A stretch of DNA of 64,000 bases from Dichotomocladium elegans (GCA_025716815.1 JAIXMN010000018.1:620001-684000); one strand, 5' to 3'; positions 13,601 to 25,412 are shown, counted from the stretch's first letter. The notes: generated by a model from the sequence alone, not told the origin. Numbers and translations are program-made.

Positions 13601-16600
13601 GAGCCACGCCTAAAGATGCTCGATAGCTTCTACCGCCAGGCGCGTGTACAGGCCGAACTCACTGGCGAGTCCGATCAGTGGACGATTGCAACGCTCCTGC
13701 GTAATGTATACAATTATTACTGTCAATTTGGTGACCATGTGCAAACGATGCTCGCCCAGCTGCGTAAGCCTATTGAGAAGGACCTTAAGGACTTTGTCAA
13801 GATCGCTAGCTGGAAAGACGTCAATATCTATGCGCTTCGCCAGAGTGCGCAGAAGACGCATAAACAGTTACACAAATGCATCCGCAAGTACCGTGAGATA
13901 CTCGGCATGTCGATGCTCACTGTGATTGCCAATTACAACCAGGAACATGCCATGTTCCAGTATGGCGATGACAAAAAGTACAATGATATCAATGTACACT
14001 TTGTTGATCAGCTCGGACGCGCTGAGGTGTGGACACGGGAGACGGATGTCCCGCAAGCTGAATTTAGCTGGCAAAAGGATACTGAGCCTGTCAAACGCCA
14101 TCTGGCCGATCTTCAGGGCACGTTGATCAAAATGCGCCGCTACTGCCGCAGCGATTTGATTGTGCCTGTCTCGCAAGACGAAGACGCGGTACCTCTCGAG
14201 TCATTCATGACCGAGGTCATCCAGCAAATCAAGACGTTCCAGAAAGAAACACCCGCGGTGATGACTGAAGAGAACAAGTCGTTCGTCAAGAATCAAAAAT
14301 TGCTCAAGAAGAAGGCTCTTGTTGATTTCTTAAAGACTCTCAGACATCTTGGACTAAAGGCTCGACCGGGCACGATGGCCGAGCAAAACGGTGACACGGC
14401 GCGCCTGTTTAGCCAGCATGTAGCCGTTCTAGATAATGGACGCAATCCGATGATTTACAAGCACAGCACGCTGACAGAGGACATGGTGCAGCTGTGGGAT
14501 AAGGCAAACGCGTACTATTACCGTAGCATTGCACGCCTGACGCATCTGCGCAAGATTGCTACCACTGAGGTTTCCAGGGACCTATCTATGCTCGAAGTAG
14601 AGCGCAGCATGAGTGCAACAGAGCACATGTTCAGTATGGTGACGAAAGAGCGCCATGTAGCAACTCGTTTTGAGGAGCGACTCCAGGTTTTGCAGGGAAT
14701 TGCGGTTCAGCTTGCCTCACTTTCGTCTGCGACGAGAGTTCCGGTAGAGAATGTGTTAGGCCAGAAGTTGACTGCGCATAAGGGCCTTGTAGACAATCTT
14801 GTACAGATGGTTACGGAAGCAGCAGCAACTCTCTCCATCCAGGCGGAATACAAGGCAACACAAGCCCAGAGCGTTAAAGGCCTTCTGGATAATGTTCACC
14901 AGCAGCTACATGAAATTCAACGCCATGTTGATCGGTTGTTTATCGATCGCTATTTGTCAGCCTACAAATCTAAGGCACTTCTGACCGCGGACGTACGGGA
15001 AATGATTGATAGTCAAGCCACGACAATCGTGACAGGTGTCCGGGGTAGCCTGGTTGAAGTGATGGAAACGGTGCCGCAAATGACACACGTGATTCGTTCC
15101 ATTCTGGACAAGATTGACGCGCCACTCCCAACTTTCAAGGAAGACGAAAAGATGAAGGAGGACATCACTGGGCCCTCGGATCTTCGCGACAAGCTCTATG
15201 GCGTGATTGACGCAATACTTGTCTCTGTCCAGGACCTGAGGAAGGCCAAGAGCAAGGCACCGCCGGCCGACGCCGAAAGTGTTGAAGACGAAAGGGAAAA
15301 CACCGAGTTGGCAGAAAACTACATTGTCGACCAGCACGCCAGCCAATTCACCACTGTCGGCGCATTACACATGGACGTGGTGGCTAAGCGATCGATGGAA
15401 GCGATTGAACTGGCTCAGCAGTTGTTGTCGACATCTTGGGCTGAGGATGCCATGGTACTACTTCAGCAGACATATCCGTTCTTGCAGCAGTATATTTTGA
15501 TGGTTGAGCATGCTCTTGGCGAGTACTTGATCCACCACAAGGCGATGGCCAAGATGACATATGGTCTTGTCAATTCGTTTACGATCATCATCAGTAAGGG
15601 CTTTTGTATGCCTGCCGGCGCTGAAGATGATGGCGAAGAGGGCGACGCAGACGGTTTGACTGCCGGCACCGGTATTGGCGAAGGTGAAGGCACCAAGGAC
15701 GTGAGCGAAGAAATTGAGGATGAGGAACAAGTCCTTGGCACGCAGAACGAAGAGCCCCACAAGCCTGAAAATGGAAATTCGAAGGAAGAAAAGAAGGGCA
15801 TTGAGATGGAGAATGATTTTGAAGGTGAAATGGAAGATATTGAGAAAGATGAGGAAGATGAGAAGAAGGAAGAGAGTGACGAAGAAGAAGATGAAGAAGA
15901 CGATATCGACGAGCAGATTGGAGATGTTGATGATATGGATCCTGATGCGGTGGACGACAAGATGTGGGGTGATGAAGATGCGCCCGAAGACCGCAAGGAC
16001 TCGGACAAGACTGTTGACCAGCAGGGCCAGTCTGAACAGCAAGAATCTGATATTGTAGCGAAGGAAGAAGAAGGCGGACCTGAACCTCAACGTGATCAAG
16101 AATCGAAGGGCGAACAGCCCGACGAGGAAAACGCCGAAAAACAAGGTGACGAGCAAGGCGACGAGGAGATGGAGGATGGTGACGAACATGAAGATGAGGA
16201 AGGCGCGGATGAGCAACGTGCAGGCGAGCCGATGAACGTCGATATTCCGGAGGCTGAAACACTTGAGCTTCCTGATGATCTTAATATGGATGGTGAAGAG
16301 AATGAAGACGGCGATCAACAGCAAGAAGATCAGTTTAACGATCCGATGGACATGGATGATGGAAAGCAGCAATTGGGAGGCGAAGATGAGGATGAGCAGA
16401 TGGGTGAAGAGGAAGAAGGAGAGCAGTTCCAGGATCCTTTGGATCAAGTGGGACAAGGCGAGAAGCTGGAGGAAGAGGAGCTACCGCAGGAAGAAGAAGA
16501 AATGGCGGAAGCAACGGCGCGTGTCGAAGATGAGAAGAACGAAGAAGAGGCTGAAGAAGAGCAACAGCAGCAACCAGACCATACCGGCGACCCTGAGAAA

Positions 16601-18301
16601 GAGAAGGGTGGCAATATTGACGAAGATGAGGAACAATCTGATGAACAGAAAGGCGCGCAGAACCGAGAACAGCCGAGTATGGAAGAGCAATCGGCCGAAA
16701 ATCAGTTTGGCGTCCAGGGACAAACCGGTAAGATAAGTGCCGAGTCCAAGGGCGCTCAGCAGGGCGAGGATGCCCAGGCTGATTCTGCGGATGCCGACCA
16801 AGAGAAGCCTGAAAACAAAGAGAGCAAGGGCATGGCCGAGCAGGGATCGAATGAAGTGAACGAGGATGCTACCCGAGATGAGGCGGAAGCGGACATGAAT
16901 GAGAAGAAGACAAATCCTCAGCGCAGTCTAGGCGATGCGCTCGAAGACTGGCGCCGTCGTCTGGGTGATGTTGCAGATGCTGAGGACGATAGTGAAGAAG
17001 AAGAAGCTGAACATCATCAGGAATCTGACGAAGCTCGTGTGAATGAAGAGCATGCGTTTGAATATATCAAGAACGACGACGACGCACATGATATGCAGAC
17101 GATGGGCAATGCTGCACCTGACCAGGTTCAGGACCTGAAGCTTGGTGCAATAGACGAGACTACCCACGACGAGGAGCACCATGCGGGTGAGGTCGATATG
17201 GATGAAGAAATGCCGGATGTCGACACGATGCCTCTTCCTGAGGAGCGCATGCAAGCTGAGGGCGACCGAGAAACGCAAGGTGCAATTGTCAGTAAGCGTC
17301 TCGGTGAGCAGCAAGCGGGAGGAGAAGGAGAAGGATTGACGGTGGATGAGTCCCTGATCGCCCATGAGCCTTTGGATCCCGAACAAATTGAGAGGATGCG
17401 CCAAGAACTTGAGGCGACTGTGTCCGAATGGCGCGAAGAAGGTCGTGATGCGCACCAAGCGCGTGATTTGTGGCAGCAATACGAGAACCTGACTCACGAC
17501 CTAGCCATGGGTCTCTGTGAGCAACTGCGTCTGATCCTGGAGCCCACGCTTGCGACAAAGCTCAAGGGCGATTACCGCACTGGCAAGCGACTTAACATGA
17601 AGAAAATCATTCCTTATATTGCCAGTCAGTTTAAGAAGGACAAGATCTGGCTTCGCCGCACCAAGCCTAGCAAGCGACAGTACCAGGTCATGATCTCTGT
17701 CGATGACTCGAAGTCGATGTCCGAGTCCCACTCTGTCCAGCTGGCGTATGAGACCTTGGCTCTCATTTCAAAGGCGCTCTCGCAACTCGAGGTCGGTGAC
17801 ATTTCGATCACGTCCTTTGGCGAGCGTGTCCGTCTTTTGCATCCGTTTGACCAGCCGTTCACGTCCGAATCGGGTGCCAATGTGCTGCAGCAATTTACAT
17901 TTGTGCAGCAAAAGACACATGTCAAGGAACTTATCGAGTCGACGCTGTCCCTCTTTGAAAATGCAAAGACCTCCACTAATTCGGAACTCTGGCAGCTGCA
18001 ACTTATTATTTCTGATGGCATTTGCGAGGATCATGAAACTCTCAAGCAGCTTGTCCGCCGCGCCATGGACGAGCATATCATGGTGATCTTTATCGTCGTT
18101 GACAATAAGCCCGAGAAGGACTCCATCCTGAAAATGACCAACGTAAAATACGCGACCGTGAACGGCAAGCTTTCTCTTCAGATGCGGCCTTACCTCGAGA
18201 CATTCCCCTTCCAATACTTTATGGTTCTCCGTGACATCAATGCACTCCCTGAAGCGCTCTCGGATGCTCTCCGTCAATATTTTTCGTTTGTAGCTGCCTG
18301 A
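1617..18301 (+). CDS. MDN1: Midasin / Rea1, AAA+ ribosome-maturation ATPase
   Basis: Fourteen exons: 1617-2062, 2133-2211, 2281-2579, 2650-3002, 3079-9539, 9600-9851, 9924-10248, 10286-10476, 10538-10699, 10768-10891, 10957-11087, 11148-11218, 11280-11424, 11477-18301. They sum to 15864 nt, exactly 5287 codons plus stop, within the usual midasin size (about 4900-5600 aa). Six AAA+ modules show Walker A motifs near residues 370 (GVTGAGKT), 717 (GETGTGKT), 1135 (GPTSAGKT), 1432 (GETGCGKT), 1763 (GSPGVGKT) and 2073 (GPSATGKT). Walker B is intact in modules 2-5 (LLDEIN, VLDELN, LLDEIS, LLDELN) but altered in 1 (LIEDID) and 6 (LIDNAN). A long linker follows, then an Asp/Glu-rich region (about 4390-4970) and a C-terminal MIDAS domain with DDSKSMS (DxSxS) near 5087. 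Known role of the family: removal of assembly factors (Rsa4, Ytm1) from pre-60S particles in the nucleus. All introns are GT-AG. Confidence 0.97.
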
Positions 18302-18687
18302 CCATAGATAGACATTCATATATTTATAAATAATAGTATTATTGTTATGATGCATCTACTCTATCCGGTTTGCTATGTCCTGATAAATCAAAGAAAAAGG
18401 GGTAGGTACGAACGAGATTTAGGCTCAGCATGGACGGGGTAGCGCCCCAGTCCCGCTTACTTGTGGATAGATGGTCTTGGCTCGTTCGTTCTTCTTCTGC
18501 GCGCTTTCGCCCAGGACGCACAAAGACGCATTCCTGTGTATGTGGCTAAGCAAACTAATGTCCCCACCCCACACGATGCAAGAGTATTTGATCGGACGCT
18601 GTGTCACTGAAACCGAATCTCAGCTGAGAAAACGGTAAGCGACAAAACGATTTGACCACGGCCCACTCGGAATGAATAGAAGACTGA
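18302..18687 (+). other. Gap upstream of the poly(A) polymerase, with a possible relic of its N-terminus
   Basis: Between MDN1 and the first usable ATG of the next gene, the + strand at about 18598-18645 reads VTETESQLRKR and ends in a donor (CG|GTAAGC). After an acceptor at 18679 the same frame reads RLNALV. This resembles the TEAD-L-L segment at the start of canonical poly(A) polymerases. It runs into TGA at 18702-18704 and is one frame off the downstream coding frame. An ATG at 18430 (MDGVAPQS) loosely resembles the GVTPPIS start of that family. No complete gene can be drawn from these pieces. Confidence 0.35.
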
Positions 18688-20786
18688 ATGCGCTTGTTTG
18701 CTGAACGGGAAAGTGATATGGTCCTTAATTTTCTTCGCGTTCTGATTCAACGCCTAACGGCCGAAGTTTCGCGGGAGCATAATATCAAACACAGCGATTT
18801 CACCTGTCAACTGGTGCCATTTGGATCTTGGGGGCTGCGAGCGCATTTGGCCCAGGACGACATGGATCTCGCGTTTCTCGGAGCGAAACATGTCCGGCGT
18901 CGCGATTTTTTCCATTTCTTCCCAAAGTTATTGAAAGAGCAGGCAACGGTGATGAATGTAGAGGTAGACAATGGTGTGCGTGTAAGCACGCCTGTCTGTG
19001 CGTGCTTTGATTTGTTACTGTCACGATTGTCGACATTTTTTACTGAGGCATAAAGGGGGTGGGAGAGGCCACTCTCGAATGGATATGATAGGTTATTGAC
19101 AGTGCCAGAGTACCCATCATCCGATGCACGGTTGACAGTATTCCGGTTAGGTTGCACTCCCCTCCCAGACGTGCCATGCATTTTTACCCTGCTGCTAACT
19201 GACTTGTTAACAACGTTTCCCAGGTTGATATATCTTTTGTCCGGCTCCGAATTCAAAGCATCCCGCAAGATATCGACTTATCAAACAATGGGCTCCTCAC
19301 GGGCCTCGATGACGCGTGCATGGCGTCTCTGGATGGCAAGTCTTTTCTTTTCTTTCTCCTTCTCCTCCTCGTGCGTCTCTAAACAATCGGCTCCCTCTTA
19401 TGGCTTCCTTAGGTCCTCGCGTACATCAGTTCATTCTGCAGCATATCAGCGAGTCCGATCTACCTACATTCCGCATAGCACTTCAATCCATCAAATATTG
19501 GGCGCAACAGCGCGCGATTTATGATAAGCAGATGGGGTATCTTGGAGGACACGCCTGGGCCCTTCTCTTGCTCAAAACGTATATGGCAAACACCAAATCT
19601 GCATCGACAACCCAGCTATCCGCAAACAGCAACCCAATCTCTCTGCTGCGCACCTTCTTCCAGATGTGGTCAGCGTGGCCATGGCCTACGCCAGTCATTC
19701 TGACTGACTTTATACCGAACCATGATGGCACTCCTCTCGAATATCGCTCGCTGGTAAAGTTCGAACCTTCGCCGCATTGGCGATAAAGAGTTATTTACCC
19801 TTCATTGCATTTATCTGTGTCTCCTAGGCCCTGTTTGAAGGAACTATTATGCCCATTGTATCGCCTTGTTACCCCGTATCTAATGTCGCAAATACTGTCA
19901 CGAAATCCACTCTTAAGGTGCTGATGCATGAATTCAGCCGAGGTGCGTACACTAAAAAAATGTGTAGTGTGTGTGTTTGGATGGATGGAAAATACAATTT
20001 GATGTCAGTCTAACACATGTAATGATCGCCCAATAAAAAAGCGCATCAGATCCTTTCCCTGCTCACACAGCCAGACGATACCGTCTTCAACAAGCTCTTC
20101 AAACCTCTTAACATGATCATAAAGTACAAGCATTTTCTCAAAATCATCGTGAGCACAGATACATACAACACCCATGAAGCATGGTAAAACACGCAGCGGT
20201 GATTGGAGAAAGAACCGAGGCTGACTTCCTCTCTCTCTATAGGCTTGGCAAGATGCCATCCGCAATTCCACGATTTGTTGAGTTTCTGGAAACGGTACCT
20301 GAGATACGGGAAATCCGGCCGTACATCGACCCGTTTATACGAATATCTATCAACTTCCGCACGAAATATGAGAAAACTGCGCTTCAAAATGGAGATAACG
20401 TGAATGGATTGGATTACAAGATGCTGGATCTTGATCCTGGCACCATCAATCGCACTTGCTATCTCATCGGCCTCGAAGTAATATCGCCGTCTCCTGGATG
20501 TAAGCCATCATTCGGACAAACGTTTTCAAAAAAAAAATAACTTTCTATCTTTTAGCAAACTACACTCTTGATATCAGCAACAAAGTGGCCTCATTTCGTC
20601 GAATCATTGATTCCAGACGAGCAGGCTCTAAAGAGAGTGATCTTGTTGTGAATGTCGTTTCATGCAAAAGGTACATATATATATATAAAGAAAGAAGGCA
20701 GACATGACAGCAGCACCTCTCTAAATATATACGCTGATGCGAACAGGAAAGACGTGATGCAGCTTATCGAAGAGCATCAACCGTAA
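18688..20786 (+). CDS. PAP1: Poly(A) polymerase, short divergent form
   Basis: Nine exons: 18688-18963, 19092-19145, 19224-19335, 19413-19753, 19828-19942, 20042-20183, 20243-20499, 20556-20670, 20747-20786 (1452 nt, 483 aa). The order of motifs is that of canonical nuclear poly(A) polymerase: a nucleotidyltransferase motif with FGSWGLRAH and the DxD pair DMD near residue 60; the third Asp in VDISFVRL near 112; the central domain with FRIALQSIKYWAQQRAIY, GYLGGHAWALL and WPWPTPVIL; then MPIVSPCYPVSN and an RNA-binding domain. The family adds poly(A) tails to mRNA 3' ends. Intron 3 has a GC donor (G|GCAAGT at 19336), and the frame only works with it. At 483 aa it lacks the Ser/Lys-rich tail of typical forms and the first N-terminal helix (see 18302-18687). 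Alternative last exon: splicing at 20783 instead of reading TAA. Confidence 0.85.
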
Positions 20787-21145
20787 GTACTGCGATTGAA
20801 ACGTTGAACGTCATAGCTAGGTGGCAGCATCCTTTTCTGGAGAAACAAATGGGCATTCGCACATCTGACATACTTGACGGTTGATACCGCACGCTTTATG
20901 AGCATCTGAAGATATCCTGTATAATCTCATTAAAACGAAAGCTTAATTGCTCTTTGGCTATACATACTCTTGCTCCAATGTCCAACGTCGCAAAGGTCAC
21001 AACATTGTTGAAGTGAGTTTGTCTTCTTCAAAAGCCCATGTCTTCTTTTAAACAGCTCTTCCTTTTTTTTGGTTCCCTTTCGTTCGTGGCAATAAAATAA
21101 TTTTTCCTTCTCTTATTCTCTTTACTATTGTTTGCTGCATTTGCA
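20787..21145. other. Intergenic, poly(A) polymerase to METTL15
   Basis: These 359 bp hold the 3' end of the poly(A) polymerase and the promoter of the methyltransferase. A pyrimidine-rich stretch (21050-21125) precedes the downstream start. I see no further gene. Confidence 0.5.
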
Positions 21146-22771
21146 ATGTTAGGACTAGCAGCAGCAACAGCAAGAGTGCAATGGAATTCATCACGGTGGC
21201 AATGGCGCGCGGCCTTCAGCACTATGCCGTACAATGTCATTCATAAGCCTGTGTTGCTTGAGCAAGTGCTAGAGCAACTTGCTCCCAAGGCGGGCGGCAC
21301 GTATTGTGACTTGACGTTTGGCGACGGAGGTTATACAAAAGCCATCCTTGGTAAAGCAGCCGTGAATTATTCTTTTGCAAAAGGCTAAGGTTGCGTTCTG
21401 GGCGCGTGTCTACAGATCGATATGACTGCAAGGTCGTGGCAGTGGATCAGGACCCCATCGCCTATGAAAAGGCGCTTCAGATGGCGTCGATGGAAACATA
21501 CCGGTAGGAGGAGGGGGCGAGGTTTTTTGTTCTTTGGGAAACTGAAGGCTATAGTAAGCGGGCGACTCTTTCCGTGGCTAGGTCGGTTTGGACAGATCCA
21601 TAGCTTAGTTAAAAAACATAAGCCGGATTGGAGGTAGTCGATGACGAGAGACAAGTAATTTATGTGAGATACTGACGTATGTATGGAACCGGCCCAGCGT
21701 CCCTTGTTTTGACGGTATCGTCATGGATATTGGCGTATCCAGTGGCCAGGTAAGAAGAATGCGGATCCCCATCCCGTCCTGGCCCACGCACATTGCATAA
21801 ACAAACAAACAAATAGCTAGAAACAGCCTCACGGGGATTCTCTTATAAGCTTGATGGACCTCTGGATATGCGGATGTTCTCGCGGGGTCGTGACGCCGGA
21901 CCCAATCCGGAGCATCAGACTGCGGAGGCAGAGCTCCTAGAACGATCCATCTCGGCCTATGAGGTAGTCAACTACTTTTCGCGAGATCAGATCGCAGACA
22001 TCATTTATCAGGTAACCGACCTGGCGGATGAAAGGTGCGCGAAGCGAAAACTAAAATACTTTTTCAGTACGGTGGCGATCGCGTGTCACGCAAAATTGCC
22101 AGCGCTATCGTGGACGCGCGTCAACACGCGCCGATCAATTCAACTGCCGAGTTAGCTGCCATCGTCAATAAGGCATGTCCGCAACCGCGTTGGCAACGCG
22201 GCGACGATGATATGGTCCGTAACTCAGCCGCGCGTACATTCCAGGCTATTCGGATTTTTGTCAATGATGAGGTGTGTGTGTGCAAATGATAAGCTTCATT
22301 CCTCCGTTCTCACAGACGAAAGAAAACCAGCTAGGTGAACTACGATCGGCTTTGAGAGCCACCGAATACCTTTTAAAGCCTCAAGGCCGGCTTGCAGTGG
22401 TGACATTCCACTCGCTCGAGGATAAGATAGTCAAGACCTTCATGCAGCATGGTGCAGGACGCCGGTCTGTGCAGGACGCTGCTGTCAATCAGTTTCATAT
22501 TAAACGGGCTGTCCATCGTCAGCAGCTGAAGTCAGGCCGTCGTCGAGGCCAGGTCGATGAGATGCTTCACCAGCAACAGCAGCCTGTCATCGGCGAACCG
22601 TCCTTTACGCTGTGCACAAAACATGTCATTCAACCCTCGCTCGAGGAACGCGAGGAAAACTCGCGGAGCCGGTCGGCTAAACTTCGTGCCGTCGAGCGAA
22701 CAGCCGCTCCTCCGCTGGAGCCGTTTGGTGCTTTGTCCACAGACAAAATCGAACCAAGGCGCGCGTTCTAA
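21146..22771 (+). CDS. METTL15: rRNA m4C methyltransferase, mitochondrial RsmH/METTL15 type
   Basis: Seven exons: 21146-21350, 21416-21503, 21559-21633, 21698-21749, 21817-22011, 22068-22271, 22316-22771 (1275 nt, 424 aa). Family landmarks appear in order: HKPVLLEQVLEQL near residue 35, SAM motif I DLTFGDGGYTKAIL, VVAVDQDP, FDGIVMDIGVSS, DGPLDMRM, YGGDRVSRKIASAIVDAR and VVTFHSLEDKIVK. RsmH/METTL15 N4-methylates a conserved cytidine of small-subunit rRNA. The first 30 residues are rich in Ala, Arg and Trp without acidic residues and look like a mitochondrial presequence, so the target is probably mitochondrial small rRNA (inference). The exon 3 acceptor at 21558 is chosen because it keeps GRLFPWLGRFGQIHSL in frame. 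The start is the first ATG giving this leader. Confidence 0.92.
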
Positions 22772-23118
22772 GCATCTTGATTCCCATATGATCAAATGCT
22801 TCATCTCGTCTTTAGCATCCACATCATCTGTGAAAGAACTCTATAATATAATACTTCATGTATTTTTTTTTTTTTCCTTCGTCGTCTTTAAGCCACCCTT
22901 TACGGATACTTTAGAAAATATCCCCGCGGGTGGATGGGGGGAGCAAAAAAAAAAAAAAAGTGACTCGCGCAAGCGGGAAATGTGTACTTTTTGGCACTCC
23001 GTTTTTGTGTCTATAAAAATTCAAATTGTTTGGATAAAGATATACCACTCTTCTTTCCTTCCCTTCTTTTTTCATTGATCACAGTAAGTACAACGTTTTC
23101 GCTTTATCATATCAAAGG

Positions 23119-23230
23119 GAGAGAAAGGTTGCATAAAGGATGACTAGAATAAATGGGAATCTCTCCGAAAATACCGGTGTGGAAAACATACAGAAATGTA
23201 TATATAAACTGAAATAGCAACCTTTCTCTC
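23119..23230. repeat. 14-bp perfect inverted repeat
   Basis: GAGAGAAAGGTTGC at 23119-23132 is matched by its exact reverse complement at 23217-23230, 84 bp apart. The space between contains a small ATACA...TGTAT palindrome. No coding potential. Confidence 0.7.
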
Positions 23231-23373
23231 GCTTTTTTGTGATGGAATGGCGAAAGGGCGCTTTTAAAGGACAACCGTCTAACATTATTCTCAGTATCTA
23301 TCTTAGGTTTTCATTCAGTAATAAAAAGTCCCCATGATCGGGTTTTTGATTTGGTAAGTACGCTTTTCCCAAT

Positions 23374-23546
23374 GTCTTCTTCCCAGTTGAAGCCGATGGC
23401 TGCAAAGGAGCAGAAGAGGCGGTAATGAAAGACACTGCAAGGATGAGAATAAGTCATGCACCACTCATAAGGGTTTTGATGAGAACAGTACTGTAAAGTT
23501 TAAACTGATGCAGTGTCTTTCATGGTCTTCTGAATGGGAAGAAGAC
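23374..23546. repeat. Nested imperfect palindrome (MITE-like or structured RNA)
   Basis: The outer arms GTCTTCTTCCCA (23374-23385) and TGGGAAGAAGAC (23535-23546) are perfect complements. The inner arms ATGAAAGACACTGCA (23425-23439) and TGCAGTGTCTTTCAT (23509-23523) are a 15-bp perfect match. The left side has about 39 extra bases between the two stems and the right side 11, so folding would leave a large bulge. No clear target-site duplication was seen. Confidence 0.65.
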
Positions 23547-24090
23547 TTGCTACATTGTGATAGCTTGGTTACTAATAGCTTTTAAAAAGAGTTTTGTAGG
23601 TAGGACTGAAGTTTTTCTTCCATTATGTTAAATAAACATTGTTTTGTGATAAAATTTTTTTTGGTTATGTGTCCCCCTGGTACCGCTTGTACATCAAAAG
23701 GTGTACGCATGCTGTGTGAACGGGTTCTGCAGACATTCGTGAAGTTTTTTGTTCGGTGGAGCCTTCATCTCTTTGTGCCTCACTATAGCGTTTGCTTATG
23801 ACAGTGTATATGCTTAACAAGCTCGGCAAGATGATGAGATCAAGTACTCGGAGAACATGGTCCGATAGAGGAAGCAACCAACCTACCTTATGCGAAATGG
23901 TCTTTGCGCGGATGGGATACATTCATAAAGTATATAGCGTGGTCTAAGTGGTACCTCGAAGCCAAACGTTTGGTTTGATGGCTGGAGTGCCCGCCCCAAC
24001 CCCCATATCCGGAAATTTCATGACCCGCCTATTCAGCGTGCATGCAAGTGGGGGCAAAGGACTTATGATTCATACACCATCTCGTCCCTT

Positions 24091-25038
24091 ATGGAAAATA
24101 TCGCGCAACTCATCAACAGCAAGGATTACCTTCGTCTGGTCGAGGCATGTGAAGATTTTGAACTTCAGGTAAGCGGCGCATAGTCGAATGGCCCCATTCC
24201 TTTGGCTTGCTTGCTTACAAGAATCGAGACTTTTCCCGTTACAACTGCAAGATCGCCAATGATTCGGCAGCGCAGGAACATGTTGAAGAATTCTATACCA
24301 TTTTGTTCATTGCCTATGCACTTGTCAATGATCTGTATGTGTTTATCTGAACCAGTCAGGAAGCGCGTAACGATAGCCTTGTAGGCTCACCCGTTTCACG
24401 ATGGGTGGGTGGGGAACGTTAGGAACGCGGCTCGTTTCCTTCGCAAACGCCTTCTGGCCAGAAACACGATGCCTCACAACGCTCAGATCGATGCAGCCTG
24501 GCGCATTTGCGTGGTGCTTTGGCAACGTCGATATCCTGATTTTTATGAAGCGCTTGATGCGTTTCAATGGTGTCCTCTGGTTTTAGCGCTTATCGAAGAT
24601 CTTCGAGGTGAGAGTTAACTCAAGTGACCCGGCGTATTTTATTGTCGGTTTGATATTCTGATCGATGTTCCTCAGAGTCCGTACGTGCGAAATTGACCGA
24701 ATTGTTTCAAAAATCGTATACCCTCATCGACGTTCCAACCGCCGTCAAATACTTTGGCCTTCCCGAGACAGATTTGATTCCAGGCAAGTTATATATATAA
24801 AAAAAAAAAAAGAAATGATGTGTGTGTGTGTGTGATTTATGCTTATCAACGGGGATCCTCATTGGATCATGAACTATGTGAAGCGCTGACTGCCAAAGGA
24901 TGGATATACGACCCGCAATCCAATACGTTAACGCCCGCCAAAAACAACGACGCCCTCACGGCCACTGGACGAGACCGAGCAGATCTCAGCCAGATCGCGC
25001 GATTCACCAATGTATTGCTCAATCTCGAGCAATTCTAA
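24091..25038 (+). CDS. CSN8: COP9 signalosome subunit 8
   Basis: Exons 24091-24168, 24222-24334, 24423-24607 and 24676-24783 are supported, plus a final coding block ending at TAA 25036-25038. The protein has the CSN8/eIF3K/PSMD8 helical repeat signature: YALVND joined to LNAARFLRKRL, then AWRICVVLWQRRYPDFY, LVLALIEDLR, a region ending FGLPETDLIP, and a winged-helix-like end (LCEALTAKGWIYDPQ, ARFTNVLLNLEQF). The COP9 signalosome removes Nedd8 from cullins. This pairs loosely with the cullin-adaptor DCAF4 in the same window, probably by chance. The last intron is not resolved: the donor looks like G|GCAAGT at 24784, but no AG lies in a usable frame before the final block. The stretch holds A(13) and (GT)8 microsatellites. 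Upstream of the ATG the frame is open, so a longer 5' end is possible. Confidence 0.82.
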
Positions 25039-25412
25039 GCACGTCGCTCGGAAATCTTACAATAAACCAGAAAAAGGGACGGAAGGATAAGCTTCATCAT
25101 AAGTAGCCAGCAGTCATCAAGTGCAGTGATGAACCCCCACTATCCCTTTGAGGCGCATGCATTTCATTCATGTCACCCTTCGTCTACGTATGATGCAAAT
25201 CAATGAGGGATCTGCAAGGAGAGCTTTTCCATTATCTATTACTCTATCCGCATTGAGGGACCATCGTACGCGGGAAAACGTGATCAAAAAGTTCCAATGC
25301 TTCTTTCTGTTGTATCTTAAACGCAAATCAATGCACAGAATTCCAGCTAAAGAACGATGATGGATATCTACAAGCATTGTATATAGAAAGAAACACTTCC
25401 ACCTATTTACTT
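25039..25412. other. 3'-to-3' intergenic region, CSN8 / HSD17B10
   Basis: The two flanking genes converge here. Only short ORFs are present. AATAAA at about 25060 could serve CSN8 as a polyadenylation signal. Nothing else is recognised. Confidence 0.45.

Larger units (their letters stand above)
22772..24090. other. 1.3 kb intergenic region rich in inverted repeats
   Basis: No convincing ORF. There are T-runs and A-runs (22861-22876, 22947-22960), two sets of inverted repeats (listed separately) and no tRNA-like box. It may contain a small decayed element or a structured RNA. Confidence 0.5.

Noticed and set aside
15458..16456. Minus-strand ORF of 332 codons, rich in Leu/Ile/Phe
   Set aside because: It is the antisense of the Glu/Asp-rich codons (GAA/GAG/GAT) of midasin, which read as Phe/Leu/Ile on the other strand. 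Two further antisense ORFs overlap the same stretch. Not a membrane-protein gene.
21604..21633. Alternative short exon 3 of METTL15 starting at 21604
   Set aside because: Also in frame, but it drops GRLFPWLGRFGQIHS, which aligns with the LGTFSQ-like segment before the DGxxxDLG motif of the family. The acceptor at 21558 keeps it.
25148..25377. Overlapping ORFs of about 70 codons on both strands between CSN8 and the HSD17B10 gene
   Set aside because: No recognisable domain or splice partners; they lie in the shared 3' region of two converging genes.
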